A DNA stretch of 64,000 nucleotides from Lycorma delicatula. Taxonomy: Eukaryota > Arthropoda > Insecta > Hemiptera > Fulgoridae. Of the stretch, positions 49,713 to 60,764 are shown in pieces. The DNA lies in assembly GCF_047948215.1 (NCBI RefSeq), contig NC_134458.1:142766036-142830035 (forward strand), given 5' to 3'. Below the pieces are notes generated by a model that ran no database searches, had not been told where the DNA came from, and worked only from the letters and a program-made list of their open reading frames with translations. Both the position numbers and the translations under genes were made by a program. Every line of letters starts with the position of its first letter. The stretch's first letter is position 1.

Positions 49713-49913
49713 TTTTATTTTCCCATAATTCTGAAATACATCTCTGAATAAACTGATAAATATTCCTTTTTTAAAAATTAATACTTATCTTTTTAATTTA
49801 TTTTATGGTTCATATTTTCTAATTTTTGTTAAAGAATATATCTTATAAAATGTTACTCGATTTACAGTCTTTCAACTCCTTTAATAATAATATTTACATA
49901 TTGAAAATTTCAT

Positions 49914-51162
49914 TATTTATATTAAAACACATAATAGTTGTTATCTTAGTGATTAATAACAGTGTAAAATTTAAATTAAACATAACAGTTTAATTTAGGA
50001 GAAAATTAGACTCTCTTTTCAAAGAATTTTTATAATAAAACGTGCGCAAAGTGTTTTTTCGTTCCATGGATGTAAAGGCGATGTTAAAAACGAGGTAATA
50101 TTGGTGAGATTTTATGTTAGGTTCCATAAACTTACATTTTTGTACGATCTGATATAAGACAAATCAGTTTCGAAAATGGGTTTGCCATTCCCAAAATTAG
50201 CATGTTATTCCTCGCTTACTAAAGATATGAGGCATAAAATGGTTTCCCGTTGCAGTGTTCACCGAGCCAAATATGTTTTTGCGTATCTGCAAGAAAAATT
50301 CACCTTAATCCAGCTAATATTCAGCTCTAAAAAGTTGAATATTCTTTCTATTTTCACAAGGGTAAATAGAGAACATCACTAATCTTAAAGAAAAAATTAT
50401 CAGACCAGTTTATATCAGGTGCCTTACATGCGTCACAACCGTGAGAAAGACGGATAAATATTGTAAAGCAAATAATTAATGTATTCCTTTAAATCTCGCG
50501 TTACATGCACAGTCTCTATTCAGTAGAAGAATATTGCATTTTATCATCTCTGAAACGTTTTTGATTACTTTTCCTGTAAAATAATATGTTTGTGTATTGT
50601 AGATTTTGGTTCCAATTAAAACGATTTTGTTTTAGAACTAAAGAATTTTTAAAACTAAAAATGTTTAACTAAAATGTTATTGTTTTATAACTAAATAAAT
50701 CATAACTGTTATATATGTAATTTGGGGTAAATATATATTTTTAATTATTAGTTTTCTTAAATAATAATTAGATTCTCATTAAATTTTCACGTTATTAGAT
50801 TTAGATTAAATCTACGATCACATTTTATATGAAAAAAAGTTTTTTTTTTACAAATTATTATGTTTTTTAATGTTTTAAAAATTAGTTTTATTTTTAAAAT
50901 TAATTAAGCCGGCTTGTACCGTTACAACGAAATAAAACTTAAAGAATTCTTTAAAAAAACTTAAATATTTTACAAAAACTACTGTTAAGATTTACTTTAT
51001 TTCAGTTACTACTTACTTAAAAAAAACTTTAACCTTTACGTTTTTTCATTATCTTAAAACCGTAACTATTTATAATCAACGTATGAAGCCTTTACTTGAT
51101 GAAAATCCATTATAGTAAAACTTTTTATTTTATTTTTACAAAATGTATTTAAGAATCTATTT
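49914..51162. other. A/T-rich non-coding stretch
   Basis: The open frame at 50,176-50,382 (plus) has no recognisable motif. Nothing else is supportable here. Confidence 0.5.
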
Positions 51163-51481
51163 CGGTATACAGTACCCTCCTCAGATGTCACGTACAAAAT
51201 ACAAAAGTTTAAAATACGATATAAATAAAAAAGTAAATATATAAAACAAAAAAAAGTAAAATACATAAAGAGCAACAGTAGGGAGTGTACACATATATCG
51301 GTAATATATAAATTTAACAGTAATTACTATTAGTCCACAAAAAGAGTCGGTACTTATAAGATACGAAGCCATCTTCTACTATTGTAAGTTCATGGATTTA
51401 CCTTTTTCTTTGTATCGTGCTTTTAAACTTTTGTTTGAGTATTCTGCACGTAACATCTGAGGAAGGTACTCTGTATCAAAG
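51163..51481. mobile_element. Foldback element with ~90-bp arms
   Basis: The left arm (about 51,163-51,247) and the reverse complement of the right arm (about 51,387-51,481) share ATACAG.GTACC.TCCTCAGATGT, an ACGT-containing block, CAAAAGTTTAAAA and a following A-rich segment, at roughly 75-80 percent identity. About 140 bases lie between. No coding potential; the minus-strand frames at 51,066-51,372 cross the structure by chance. It is probably a non-autonomous DNA transposon relic. Confidence 0.65.
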
Positions 51482-51679
51482 CAGTTGTCATTTTTTAATT
51501 AAATTTTGTGAAAATCGAAAAAATCGTTGTTTTCATTTTCTTTGTTTTTTTTTACCTTTATTATTTCGTTCTTTTTTTTATTTCAGTTACTAAGCACATT
51601 CCTATATTACAAAATTAACTAAATAGATCACCAATCTAGATCATCTCGTGACAAATTTTTGTCGCAAAATTCTCTTCTA

Positions 51680-52020
51680 TATTATTTATCTTAAAGCTTG
51701 TTCATATGCTGTTTATAAACGCACCTAATTTTCTTTTCTGCTTTTCCTGTCATCCATATTTTGCTACTAAAAACTGATATACTCCGAAAAGATTTGTTTA
51801 AGAATATCTTTCTTATTCTTAGATCCACATTTGAACTGATAGAATATTTCTTTCATGCAAGCTCTCCTTGCTTGTACCGATTTAATTTTTGTTACTATCA
51901 TATTTAACCGATCGTTCGTAATTTTACTCCCTAAATAGCAAAACTCTGTAATTATTGCTATATTTTTGTCGTCTGTCTGAATATTTAATTTTATCGTTAT
52001 TTTTCTTTCTATCACATTTA
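51680..52020 (-). pseudogene. LINE fragment downstream of the RT core
   Basis: The minus-strand frame at 52,015-51,767 contains ITEFCYLGSKITNDRLNMIV and then VQARRACMKEIFY. The F-YLGS-IT-DG block followed by a short Ala/Lys-rich helix is the region after the catalytic motif in endonuclease-RT LINEs of the craniofacial development protein 2-like kind. The frame breaks near 51,770, and weak similarity (WMTGKAEKKI) continues to about 51,680. No flanking RT core remains, so this is a short relic. Confidence 0.75.
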
Positions 52021-55000
52021 ATTAATTTTTTGGTTTATTTATTTTTTTTTTTTTTTTTTATATTCAATTTCGTTGATAAACTTGAAAACTATTTGTCTTT
52101 TCTATCTATGTTGGTCATATAATGAAAATTTGTTGTTGACTATTTATTTCTTATTACAAAAATTGAAGAGGAGTTGCTGTAATTGGACTTACACCTATAG
52201 TTAATGGAGAGAAAAAGTAAATAACTGAACGCAATTTTCCTAGCTTGAAGTTAGCCAACTTTATTTAAGCCTTAAGACAGCTTACTTCTTAAGAAGCTTG
52301 GTGATAAATGGTCGTATTATTATTTGAAGAAAAAATTTTATCCTTTTTACCTATAACTTGTTTTATTTGTTTGTTTATTTTAAAAAGATTGTCGTGCTTC
52401 GGCCACGTACGTTTTTTATTTTTTTCAAATATTGAAAAATTTTGTGATTTTAAAATATCATTTCGTTGAACTTAAAGCTACGTTAATAATATTTCTAACG
52501 ATATTTGAATGGATTTTGTATTATGTTTACGGAACGAGAAAAAAAAAGTAATGGAATTGTTAGTATAAGTAGGAAACATGCTGTAGATAGAACATCTTGA
52601 GCTCTTGTATAAAGGGACACCGTAGGTTGGAAATCTTGTCACGTACGCTTGACACCACTAATGGTGATAAGATTCCCTTTTCCTCAACCTCCTCCTACTA
52701 TACCTACTCAACACCCGACAGCCGCTGTCACAGGACACTCCCAAAATTGCTAAACAATATCCGGGACTCTCATTAGGGTCCGGGAACCCCCGTCGGAAAA
52801 TGTCGTTGTATATTTCTCCGCGTCTCATCATCGCTTTCCCTTCGTTCGTTCACCCCTTCACCTACTCCTTATCAGCCTTATACGCTCGACACGGAGATGA
52901 TGTTCGGTCGGTCAGTAATCTTTTCATAAATTGACAAGATTGTAATCTAACCTAACGTTTAGCGAAGTTATAACGTCGCTTCATTTCACAAACTAATATC
53001 GTCACTGTAGTCTTATATTAACTTTGTAAACACTATTTAGTATAACATTTTGTAGTTTTCTTTTCAATAATACATTTATTGTCTATTAATATCATTAAGA
53101 ATTTTCATTTCCGATTGAAAAAAATAACAATAATTTCTTAACATTTTCATACAGGAATCGATTAAAGGACATAGATTTCTTAGATTTATCTATTAGTAAA
53201 GAAGTGGGAAAAAAAGTTATAAAGATGCTTTTACCCTCTGTATAATTTCAATTCTTTCTTTTTGTTTTGTCATTTTGCTGGTTCTACGATAAATTTACTC
53301 GAAGAAGATCTAAATTAAATTAATTTTTATAAAAGTTTGCAGTTATTTTGTTGGTTTTTCTTTTACTAATATTTAAGTTTCTACTCGCCTTACCAAACAG
53401 ATATCGAATGAAATATTTCATAAGAGGATCAATTTTTTTTTCGATTACCAAATTGATTCAAATTTGCAGAGAAAGAAAAATTTAGCAATTCAACAAACTG
53501 TAATATGATATTTGTCGCTTTTATCAATTTTTATAATGTTCTTTCATTTTTTAAATCTTGTTCCCTTCCGAATTCTGTAAGCATTTCAGTACTTTTTTAT
53601 CTTCACTTTTTTTTATCTTCTCCAATTTTTCCTTTTTTATCAATACTTCAACTGAAGATAGTATCTACTTAAGATGTTTTCCCAACTTAGGTAGTTTCCT
53701 TTTCTTTATTATCTTCATGAAACTTTGCTTATCTCTAATTTTATAAGTTCTTTCTCATTTTTCCTGTTCATTTTACTTCTTTCCATTTTTTTTAACCAAA
53801 TTTCAGAAATTAAGTATGCATCTTTTTCCTTCTTTCTGACAGTCTTCTTCTTCAGTTCAATTGGGATCCTTGTTACTGTCAGCAGTCCTTTCACATATTT
53901 TGTTTCTAATATAATCTTTACAGCTTCTGTCCCAAGTCAACAAATTTATCAGCAGTTCTTTCTTTCCAGCTATTTATTAAAGAAATCCATTCTATTACCA
54001 ATTCATCCATCCCTTTTTTCTACATTTATTTTCATTCTAACATTTTTCCCGTATTGTGTAATACTTTCCATTATTAATAACATTTTCTCCTGTTGATTTA
54101 ACCAACACTGCTTAGCCATTTGCTTACTTTTAATTTCCTGGCATTATAACTCTAGAGCTGTGCTGCAAGAAGGAAAGTATGATAAAGCAGTAAAAAAATA
54201 AATGGAGTTATTTATATTTTTGGGATCATTTTTGAAAATGTATTATAAACTGGTACGAATAATGCACTTAGATCTAGTGTACCGTTTTTAAGTAAATTTC
54301 GAATTTTTGTAACTTTTCTATGTTTTATTCAACATACGCATTTTATTCAAAATTAAATTCTTTACAAGTTCGTTTAAAAGTTTTATATGTTTATTATCCA
54401 TATAACAAAGTTATTGCATGTCTAACTTAATAAACAGAGTTTTTTCTCCCAATTTATTGTTTTTTACCCCAGATTTCTCAAAAACTACTGCAGATACGGT
54501 TCTGCGACCTGTTTTATTCAATTTTTCAGGTCAAAACCATCACTAAATCTGCACTTTAATTTATATCCTAAAAATTTCATTACGACCTCATTTCATCGGA
54601 GTAGCTGAAATCTGAGCGAAATCTTTCATTAACCGTAAATCGCAAACGAAGCATTTTAGGACATTATATGAACTTTTTCCATTATTTTCATGAGTAGAAT
54701 AGGTTATGAAAGTCCTGGGAGAACTTCTCGATACGTTCTGTATATAATGTCATAGTTTTAAACATATTTTTCGAGCGGAATATTTTTATTAAAAAGTTTA
54801 ATGGTAATTTTGATATGGAAAAGTGTGCTATCGCTAAATAGTTTAAAAATCGGTGTATGGTTTTTAAATTAACCGGTTCATTTTATAAACATTATTTATT
54901 ATCAGTTCTTCATTATCTTAAATATTATTGAACTTTAATCGGGATTAAACATTTTTAGAGAGATTTAGTAACATTAAAAATCAGTGGAATTTTATGAGTA

Positions 55001-56099
55001 ATCTAGAGTAAAATGTAATTTTTTTTTAAATTATTTCTGAAACGATGTAATAGTCAAAATTTCATAATTGCCATTTAATATGATGACTAATCAACACCAT
55101 TATAACTCGCATTCTTTCTATCGTTATATAGCATCTCTGTTTTTGTTATCAGGACACTGTACTGCACACAGAATCTCTAAAGACTAATAAATCCAATGAT
55201 TAATCTTCACAATCATCACATATTCTTTCCCAGCTCTAGGGATCAACTCATTTGCTCTAATGACATCACGTTTACTGATCCAATTTCTGCGACGTTTCAT
55301 TTTCATTCTTTTTCATTGGTTTCATTATCGTCTTGGTCACTCAAGACTCCCTTTCTTAATAATTTATATCAGAAATATTTTTTCTTATAACATTTTTTTC
55401 TTCCGTATAAAATAAACAGTTTTTTGTTTATTATTTTTAAAATTTTAGATTCATCATCTACTACTTTTAAAATAAAAACAGAGAATGTTTTTTTTGACAG
55501 CTGCTTACTTAAATTTTACTTTTTTATGTTTAAGCGCTTAAATTAACACCCACCTATCACATTGATTATGTATGTATGTACGTATGTTAGATGTATATCC
55601 AAGTTGTGACCTGGCTTTATGTGAGATTCCAGTCACTACTACTGTAATTGAAATAAAAATTCTCAAGGATAATAATCATCCCTAGCCAAACATATTAGAA
55701 ATCAAATTGTTGATATTAATACCCTAATACAATGATATAAATAAGCTCAGAAAATATGAAGGGATTATTTCGTCCTTTATTTAGAACCGTTATATGTTCA
55801 TGACAGCGACTGGCTATGTAATTATTATCGTTACGCTTAATAAAAGGAACAATTATTAGCATCACTTGTATCTTAGATGATTTAGAATATGAATGCTTGA
55901 TTTTTTACTAGTCTAAGAAAAGAGGTTTAAGGATCTAGGGTATGAAAATTAACGATAAAAATAATTGTACGGACTATAGAGTAAAATTACTGTAATACTA
56001 AAAAAAAATTATTAAATAATTTTTAAGTGCGTGTAATTTTATTTCTTTTTGGTTCTCGTTGAATTATGGTAAACTGCTTAGGTGAGGTTAGTGTAGATT
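52021..56099. other. Non-coding stretch with one strong complex island
   Basis: About 52,590-52,920 is a C-rich, complex island with TATAAAGGG near 52,610 and paired CCGGG motifs (ATCCGGGACT...GTCCGGGAAC). It could be a regulatory block or an unrecognised promoter. About 53,560-54,100 is T-rich on this strand; read on the minus strand it gives lysine-rich frames such as TQYGKNVRMKINVEK that faintly recall LINE polymerase, too weak to call. Bases 54,470-54,740 contain moderately complex repeat-like sequence without coding potential. Confidence 0.45.
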
Positions 56100-56116
56100 A
56101 GACGAAGTTAAAAAAA

Positions 56117-56411
56117 CCCACCGGGTTGGTCTAATGGTTAACGCGTCTTCCCTAATCAGCTGATTTGGAAGTCGAGAGTTACAGCGTTCAAGTCCTAGTA
56201 AAGCCAATTTTTTTTACACGGATTTGAATACTAGATCGTGGATACCGGTGTTCTTTGGTGGTTGGATTTCAATTAACCACACATCTCAGGAATGGTCGAA
56301 CTGAGAATGTACAAGACTACACTTCATTTACACTCATACATATCATCCTCATTCATCATCTGAAGAATTATCTAAACGGTAGTTACCGGAGGCTAAACAG
56401 GAAAAAGAAAA
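56117..56411 (+). mobile_element. tRNA-derived SINE, type I, copy 3, with 16-bp target duplication
   Basis: This is the best-preserved type I copy. It has box A (TGGTCTAATGGTTA, 56,127-56,140), ATCAGCTGATTT, box B (GTTCAAGTCCT, 56,186-56,196), GGATTTGAATACTAGATCGT, GGATACCGGTGTTCTTTGGT, ACCACACATCTCAGGAA, then CATCATCTGAAGAATTATCT and an A-rich tail (AACAGGAAAAAGAAAA). The 16-bp sequence AGACGAAGTTAAAAAA is repeated exactly on both sides (56,100-56,115 and 56,412-56,427). The A-rich tail and long duplication show mobilisation by LINE machinery. The plus frame 56,255-56,488 lies partly in it and is not a gene. Confidence 0.93.
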
Positions 56412-56427
56412 AGACGAAGTTAAAAAA

Positions 56428-57749
56428 GTTTTCTTTACATCTAGAAACTTTTTTTTTATTCGAGCATTTTAGTAAGTACAGTATATAAATATTTATGATT
56501 TTTATAAAAAATTTATTTTGAATATTTTTGGACTACGACATCATCAAATGGTCAAAAAAAGAGACAAATCAAAGAGGTTGATATCAAGTAATAAACGTTG
56601 GATATACTACTGTATATATCGAAAGGTATATCTTTTTAGGATAAAGATTTTTATCCACCCATGATGTGTTCAATAATTGTTAGGAATTTCGCCACTGACT
56701 ACAAAGGTCCGAAGTTATAGCAGTGACTTTTGATAATGTGCTTACTCTGGCTGATTGTTTTGACAATTCCTCGGGAAAGTTATCGATTAACAAATACTTA
56801 GGTTTCAGCAAATAAACTAATTTTATTTAACCGTCAACGTATGAAGAGGATCTTCCATAATTATTCTTTGACTATTATCTATCTAATATTTCATTCAAAG
56901 GCCGTAATTCTTGAGGTTTAGCGAAGTCAGACCAATTATCTTTTCATGAGCCTCGTATTCCTGAACCCTAAGGTTCTCCATATGTCTATGTTTTTACTTT
57001 CAGATAAACCCAGTTTTCCTTCTTCCTATTTTTCTGCTAGGTAGGTGTAAAACGTTCACCAGAATTAAGGTTGATGTATGCGATATTTAATAAAAGTAAT
57101 TCATAGTCCTTATACATCAATCTTCAACTCCGAAGTTGCAAACGTATTATTATTGTTAACTAGCATATCTGATTCGCTAAACATTATTTCTAAATTACTT
57201 TATAAAAGAAAAATTTGAAAAAAGTAATTATACACTCCTATATTAAAAACGCTATGTTATATTAATTATTATCAAATTTTGATTTTTTAAAAATTAGCGT
57301 AGATGTTTAAGATATTCATAGAATAACAACCCGCTCTGTATGATTTGTATTGCGTATGCATTATAATTCCCGGAATTTAATTCAATATGAATTATTATGA
57401 AAGTTAAATTAGTTTTTAATGAAATTATTTGTCCAGTATTACTTCATTTATTTATCAAAGAAACTTTGTTGGTAATTGTAAAGAGAGACGTTTTGTAAAT
57501 AGTTAATATTATAAGTGAAAATTGTAATATTTGATGTGTTTATCTTTTAGTTATTTATATTTTTAATGTATAAATAATTATAAAAGACATCATATATCTG
57601 TTATAATTTTGATAAATTTTTTAGTATTTAATTAATGTTACTAGTTTATTTTTAAAAAAGATTTTTTTATGTAAATAGCAAGACATTTGAGTAAAGAATA
57701 TAAACGTGATAACGATCTGTTACACGTGTGTTTCAGTACAGATATCGGA
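56428..57749. other. Non-coding stretch
   Basis: A/T-rich with some more complex patches; I see no gene or element boundary. Confidence 0.5.
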
Positions 57750-57833
57750 GTTTTAAAGTTATGTAATGTTTAGTAAGTTTTACTTAAATTGATAAATTAC
57801 ACATAAAATGAAGAGCAACTCAAACAGTTTTTC

Positions 57834-58660
57834 TTATAAGTGTTCAACGTGAACACCATTCATCGCACGGTACACATCCAGCCGACAGGAGAGTTCATCC
57901 CATACTTTAATCAGCAAGTCTAGAGTAATTGATGTGATAGCTCCTTCAGTCCGGTCCCTCAAGTCGGGTAGTCAGCTGGTAACTGTGGCACATACACTTG
58001 ACTCTTTATAGACCCCCAAAAATATATCGCACGAGGTCAGATCGGGTGAACGTGAAGGCCACGTTAAACAAGCCCTGTTGTCTGGTCCCCCAATAACGTA
58101 CAGCGTTGTCAGTGAGGAGGCGCACCATTTTGTTGCCAAATAAAGTTCTGCGGTTCGTATTGCAGTTGAAGAGAAAGCCATAAATAGAGCACATCAAGAT
58201 AGTTCATTCCTGACAAAGAACGAACCGCGTAAACTTGCCGTCGAGATACGGCGCAAAAAAACATTCAGTTTTGCGGAGTCTCGTTCACACTACAAAATTT
58301 CGTGAGGATTTTCTGATCCCCAGACACGCACATTATGACTGTTTACTTTTCCATTAACATGAAATGTCGATTCGTCACTGACTGAATACGACACAAAAAA
58401 AATATTCATCGTCAAGGTGAACTTCATTTGCGAAGCTAATACGCAAACATAATCTACAGGCATTAGTTCTTGTATCAGCAGTAAACGATATGGATGCAGT
58501 TGTTAGAGTTTCCTTAAAACCCTCCACACAGACGTCACTGGAATTGCTAATTCACGACTAGCCTTCTTAACGGATTTCCTTGGACTTCGCACAGACTTTC
58601 TTATACGTTCAACAATGTCTTCGATACTCGAGGAAAAAATGAAATAAATCCCGATGGGGC
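57834..58660 (-). pseudogene. Tc1/mariner-superfamily transposase relic, copy 1
   Basis: On the minus strand, in shifting frames, the order is: RSPRKSVKKASRELAIP, the second helix-turn-helix region, near 58,600; DESTFHVNGKVNSHNVRVWG near 58,340-58,378, containing the first catalytic Asp; a QQNGAPPH block near 58,112-58,135; WPSRSPDLTSCDIFL near 58,025-58,070; and a terminal RLDVYRAMNG...VEHL with stop at 57,834-57,836. This matches the DDE transposases of mariner-like elements. In the second catalytic block the expected Asp codon is AAT (Asn, 58,127-58,129), itself inactivating. Stops and frameshifts add to the damage, and the N-terminal first helix-turn-helix is not recognised. UTR similarity may extend to about 57,750 and 58,790. 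Terminal repeats are not clear. Confidence 0.88.
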
Positions 58661-60764
58661 TTTTCAAAACGAAACTTATTTTATGCAGTTCAAGGCAAAA
58701 ATCATGTCCAGATGAAGTTTTTGTTTATTTTCATGTCTTGACTCAGTCCTTAAGTTGGCCAACATCTATCGGGACAGCAGCATATATATTTTTAACGTTA
58801 TTTTTAAGCTGTTCTATTGCTTAATTTATAGCTCCTATAAATTTTCACTTTATCTAAATTTTCGTCTTTATAAATCCTTTTTAAAGCTCATTTAAGATAC
58901 AAAAGTCGAATTTATCCTTGTTCAAAATCAATTGAAATAAAACTTTTCGATCGAAATTATTAAGAAACTAATGCAACATTTTTTGTAACAAATGGTAAAT
59001 TACAATCCTACTTAGGTATCCCGTATGTGAACGACGAAATTTATCTTATATACCTACGTTTTAAGGATAATTTAAATCGTAACCTATATTGATTAATTAT
59101 CAACCTAGACTTAACTGATCAACCAACAATCGTATAGGAAGATTTAAACGACATCGGATTAGAGATATCATAAAACTTGTTTAGTTAAAATAAGCTAAAT
59201 TAATTAACGGTTTATCCCCGTTGAAGTACTGTCGCTAGGGAGCGATCTCCTCAAAGGCTTTTCAAACAATTTTTATTTATAATTTATCTATATTTTAATT
59301 TCACAGTTGTGAATAAAGTAGATGTTATATATTCGTGCTGTCAGATTACATACAAAATATTTTTATATGAAAACATAACCAAATAAAAAAGTTTCAACTG
59401 AAATTTAGAAAAACAGAATTTATTGTAAATTTTTTTAATGTTAGCAGGATAGTTTTTTTTTAAATTACAGCAATTATGATAAACAGAGGTTCACAGTTTT
59501 AAATTAAAATTTGGTCCAAAAGTTTTTAACACCTGTCTTATACAAATTATATAATATTAAACTAATTAATTTTGAAGAAATATTTAGTGAACGCTTATAC
59601 ATGCACGATTACCTTTTAGTAGATATGATGAACGGAACGTAACTGTACATATTCTGTTAACAGTGATCAACTTATTATATTTAATACGTGACATGTAAAA
59701 TAAAAAGATAATTTTGCATTCAGTTGAAGCAACATGAAAAATTACTTCTTTTTTCTTTTATTTAACGAGATATAAAATTATTTTCACTTTATTTAATAAT
59801 ATTGGTCGTATGCCTAAAAAAAGAGAAAAAAGTACAATAATTTTAATATAACGATAATATAATGAAATGTAAAATTTACGTAGCTGTAAATCACGAGGAA
59901 TTGAAAATACGTTTAGAAAGGTACAAGGAAAATGATGTTTCCTGTCGGATAATGATGATAATTATGTTTTTCGGCTGTGTCTAAGGTGTAAGGTAAGGGA
60001 ATTGGGGTTGATATTCATCGGTGAAAGTTAGGGGTTGGTATAGAAATGTGGGAATTAGCATTCTGAGATCGTGCTTCGCTTCTAAACTTGTGCTATCTGC
60101 TAAAGAGCGCAACAGCTGAAGCGTCTCACGGTTTTATGAAGGTATATATACATAACCTCAAACCATATTTCTATTCTCTAAGGTAATATAAAACGTTATT
60201 CTACGTTTAGTTTTTTCTTTATCAGTAATAATGATTCAATTTCTTGATAGTAAGTTACTTCAAGTAAGTAATAAAAAGGATTACTTATCGGCCCTAGAAT
60301 TATTTCATAAAAAAAAAGATAAAGAAGGGATCATGATAATAATTGGTCGTATTTTTATCAGAAATGCCCATTGATTGGCTAAAGTGTTCCTTTAAGTTCG
60401 TATTAATCTGTTCTCCAGTGGCTCCCTTATCCTTATATTTCTGGAAAAAGTATATCTTTTTTGGAATACTTTTAAACTAGTCAATGAAAAATCGTTGATC
60501 AGTAAAATTGGATAAAAATGCCTTAACATCTTCTGTAGACTGTAAACTGGATTGATGTCGGCTTAGAACAACATTGTTTATTTAGTATTGGAGTTCTTTC
60601 AAGATATATTGTCCTTTTTGCCACACATCAATTCTCCATTATCTTTTCTTTCTCAATTTAGGTTGGTTCTGTAATATAGGATAGTCCTGGCCAATTACAT
60701 TCTGAATATCCTAATACATGTAAAGTGAATAATGAGTAATTAAAAATAATTTGAAATAAAAAAA
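58661..60764. other. Non-coding stretch
   Basis: A/T-rich. A complex G-rich patch at about 59,930-60,140 (GGGGTTGATATTCATCGG, CGCAACAGCTGAAGCG) may be regulatory. No gene is visible. Confidence 0.5.

Larger units (their letters stand above)
49265..49913. repeat. 92-bp direct repeat pair
   Basis: Bases 49,265-49,356 and 49,822-49,913 are about 97 percent identical, including ATATCTTAYAAAATGTTACT and TTTACAGTCTTTCAACTCCT, with three clear transitions. They are 557 bases apart. Between them lie a (TA)n tract (about 49,411-49,446) and a CCCGGCTACGCCGG hairpin (near 49,675). This may be a tandem element with one unit partly lost, or two copies of a short repeat. Confidence 0.8.

Noticed and set aside
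53558..54096. Two T-rich frames encoding F/L/S/I-rich hydrophobic peptides, membrane-protein-like
   Set aside because: Hydrophobicity follows from T-rich codons. There is no signal-peptide or domain pattern, and the other strand faintly resembles decayed LINE sequence.
57972..58197. Two short minus-strand ORFs as separate genes
   Set aside because: Both are frameshifted pieces of one transposase relic.
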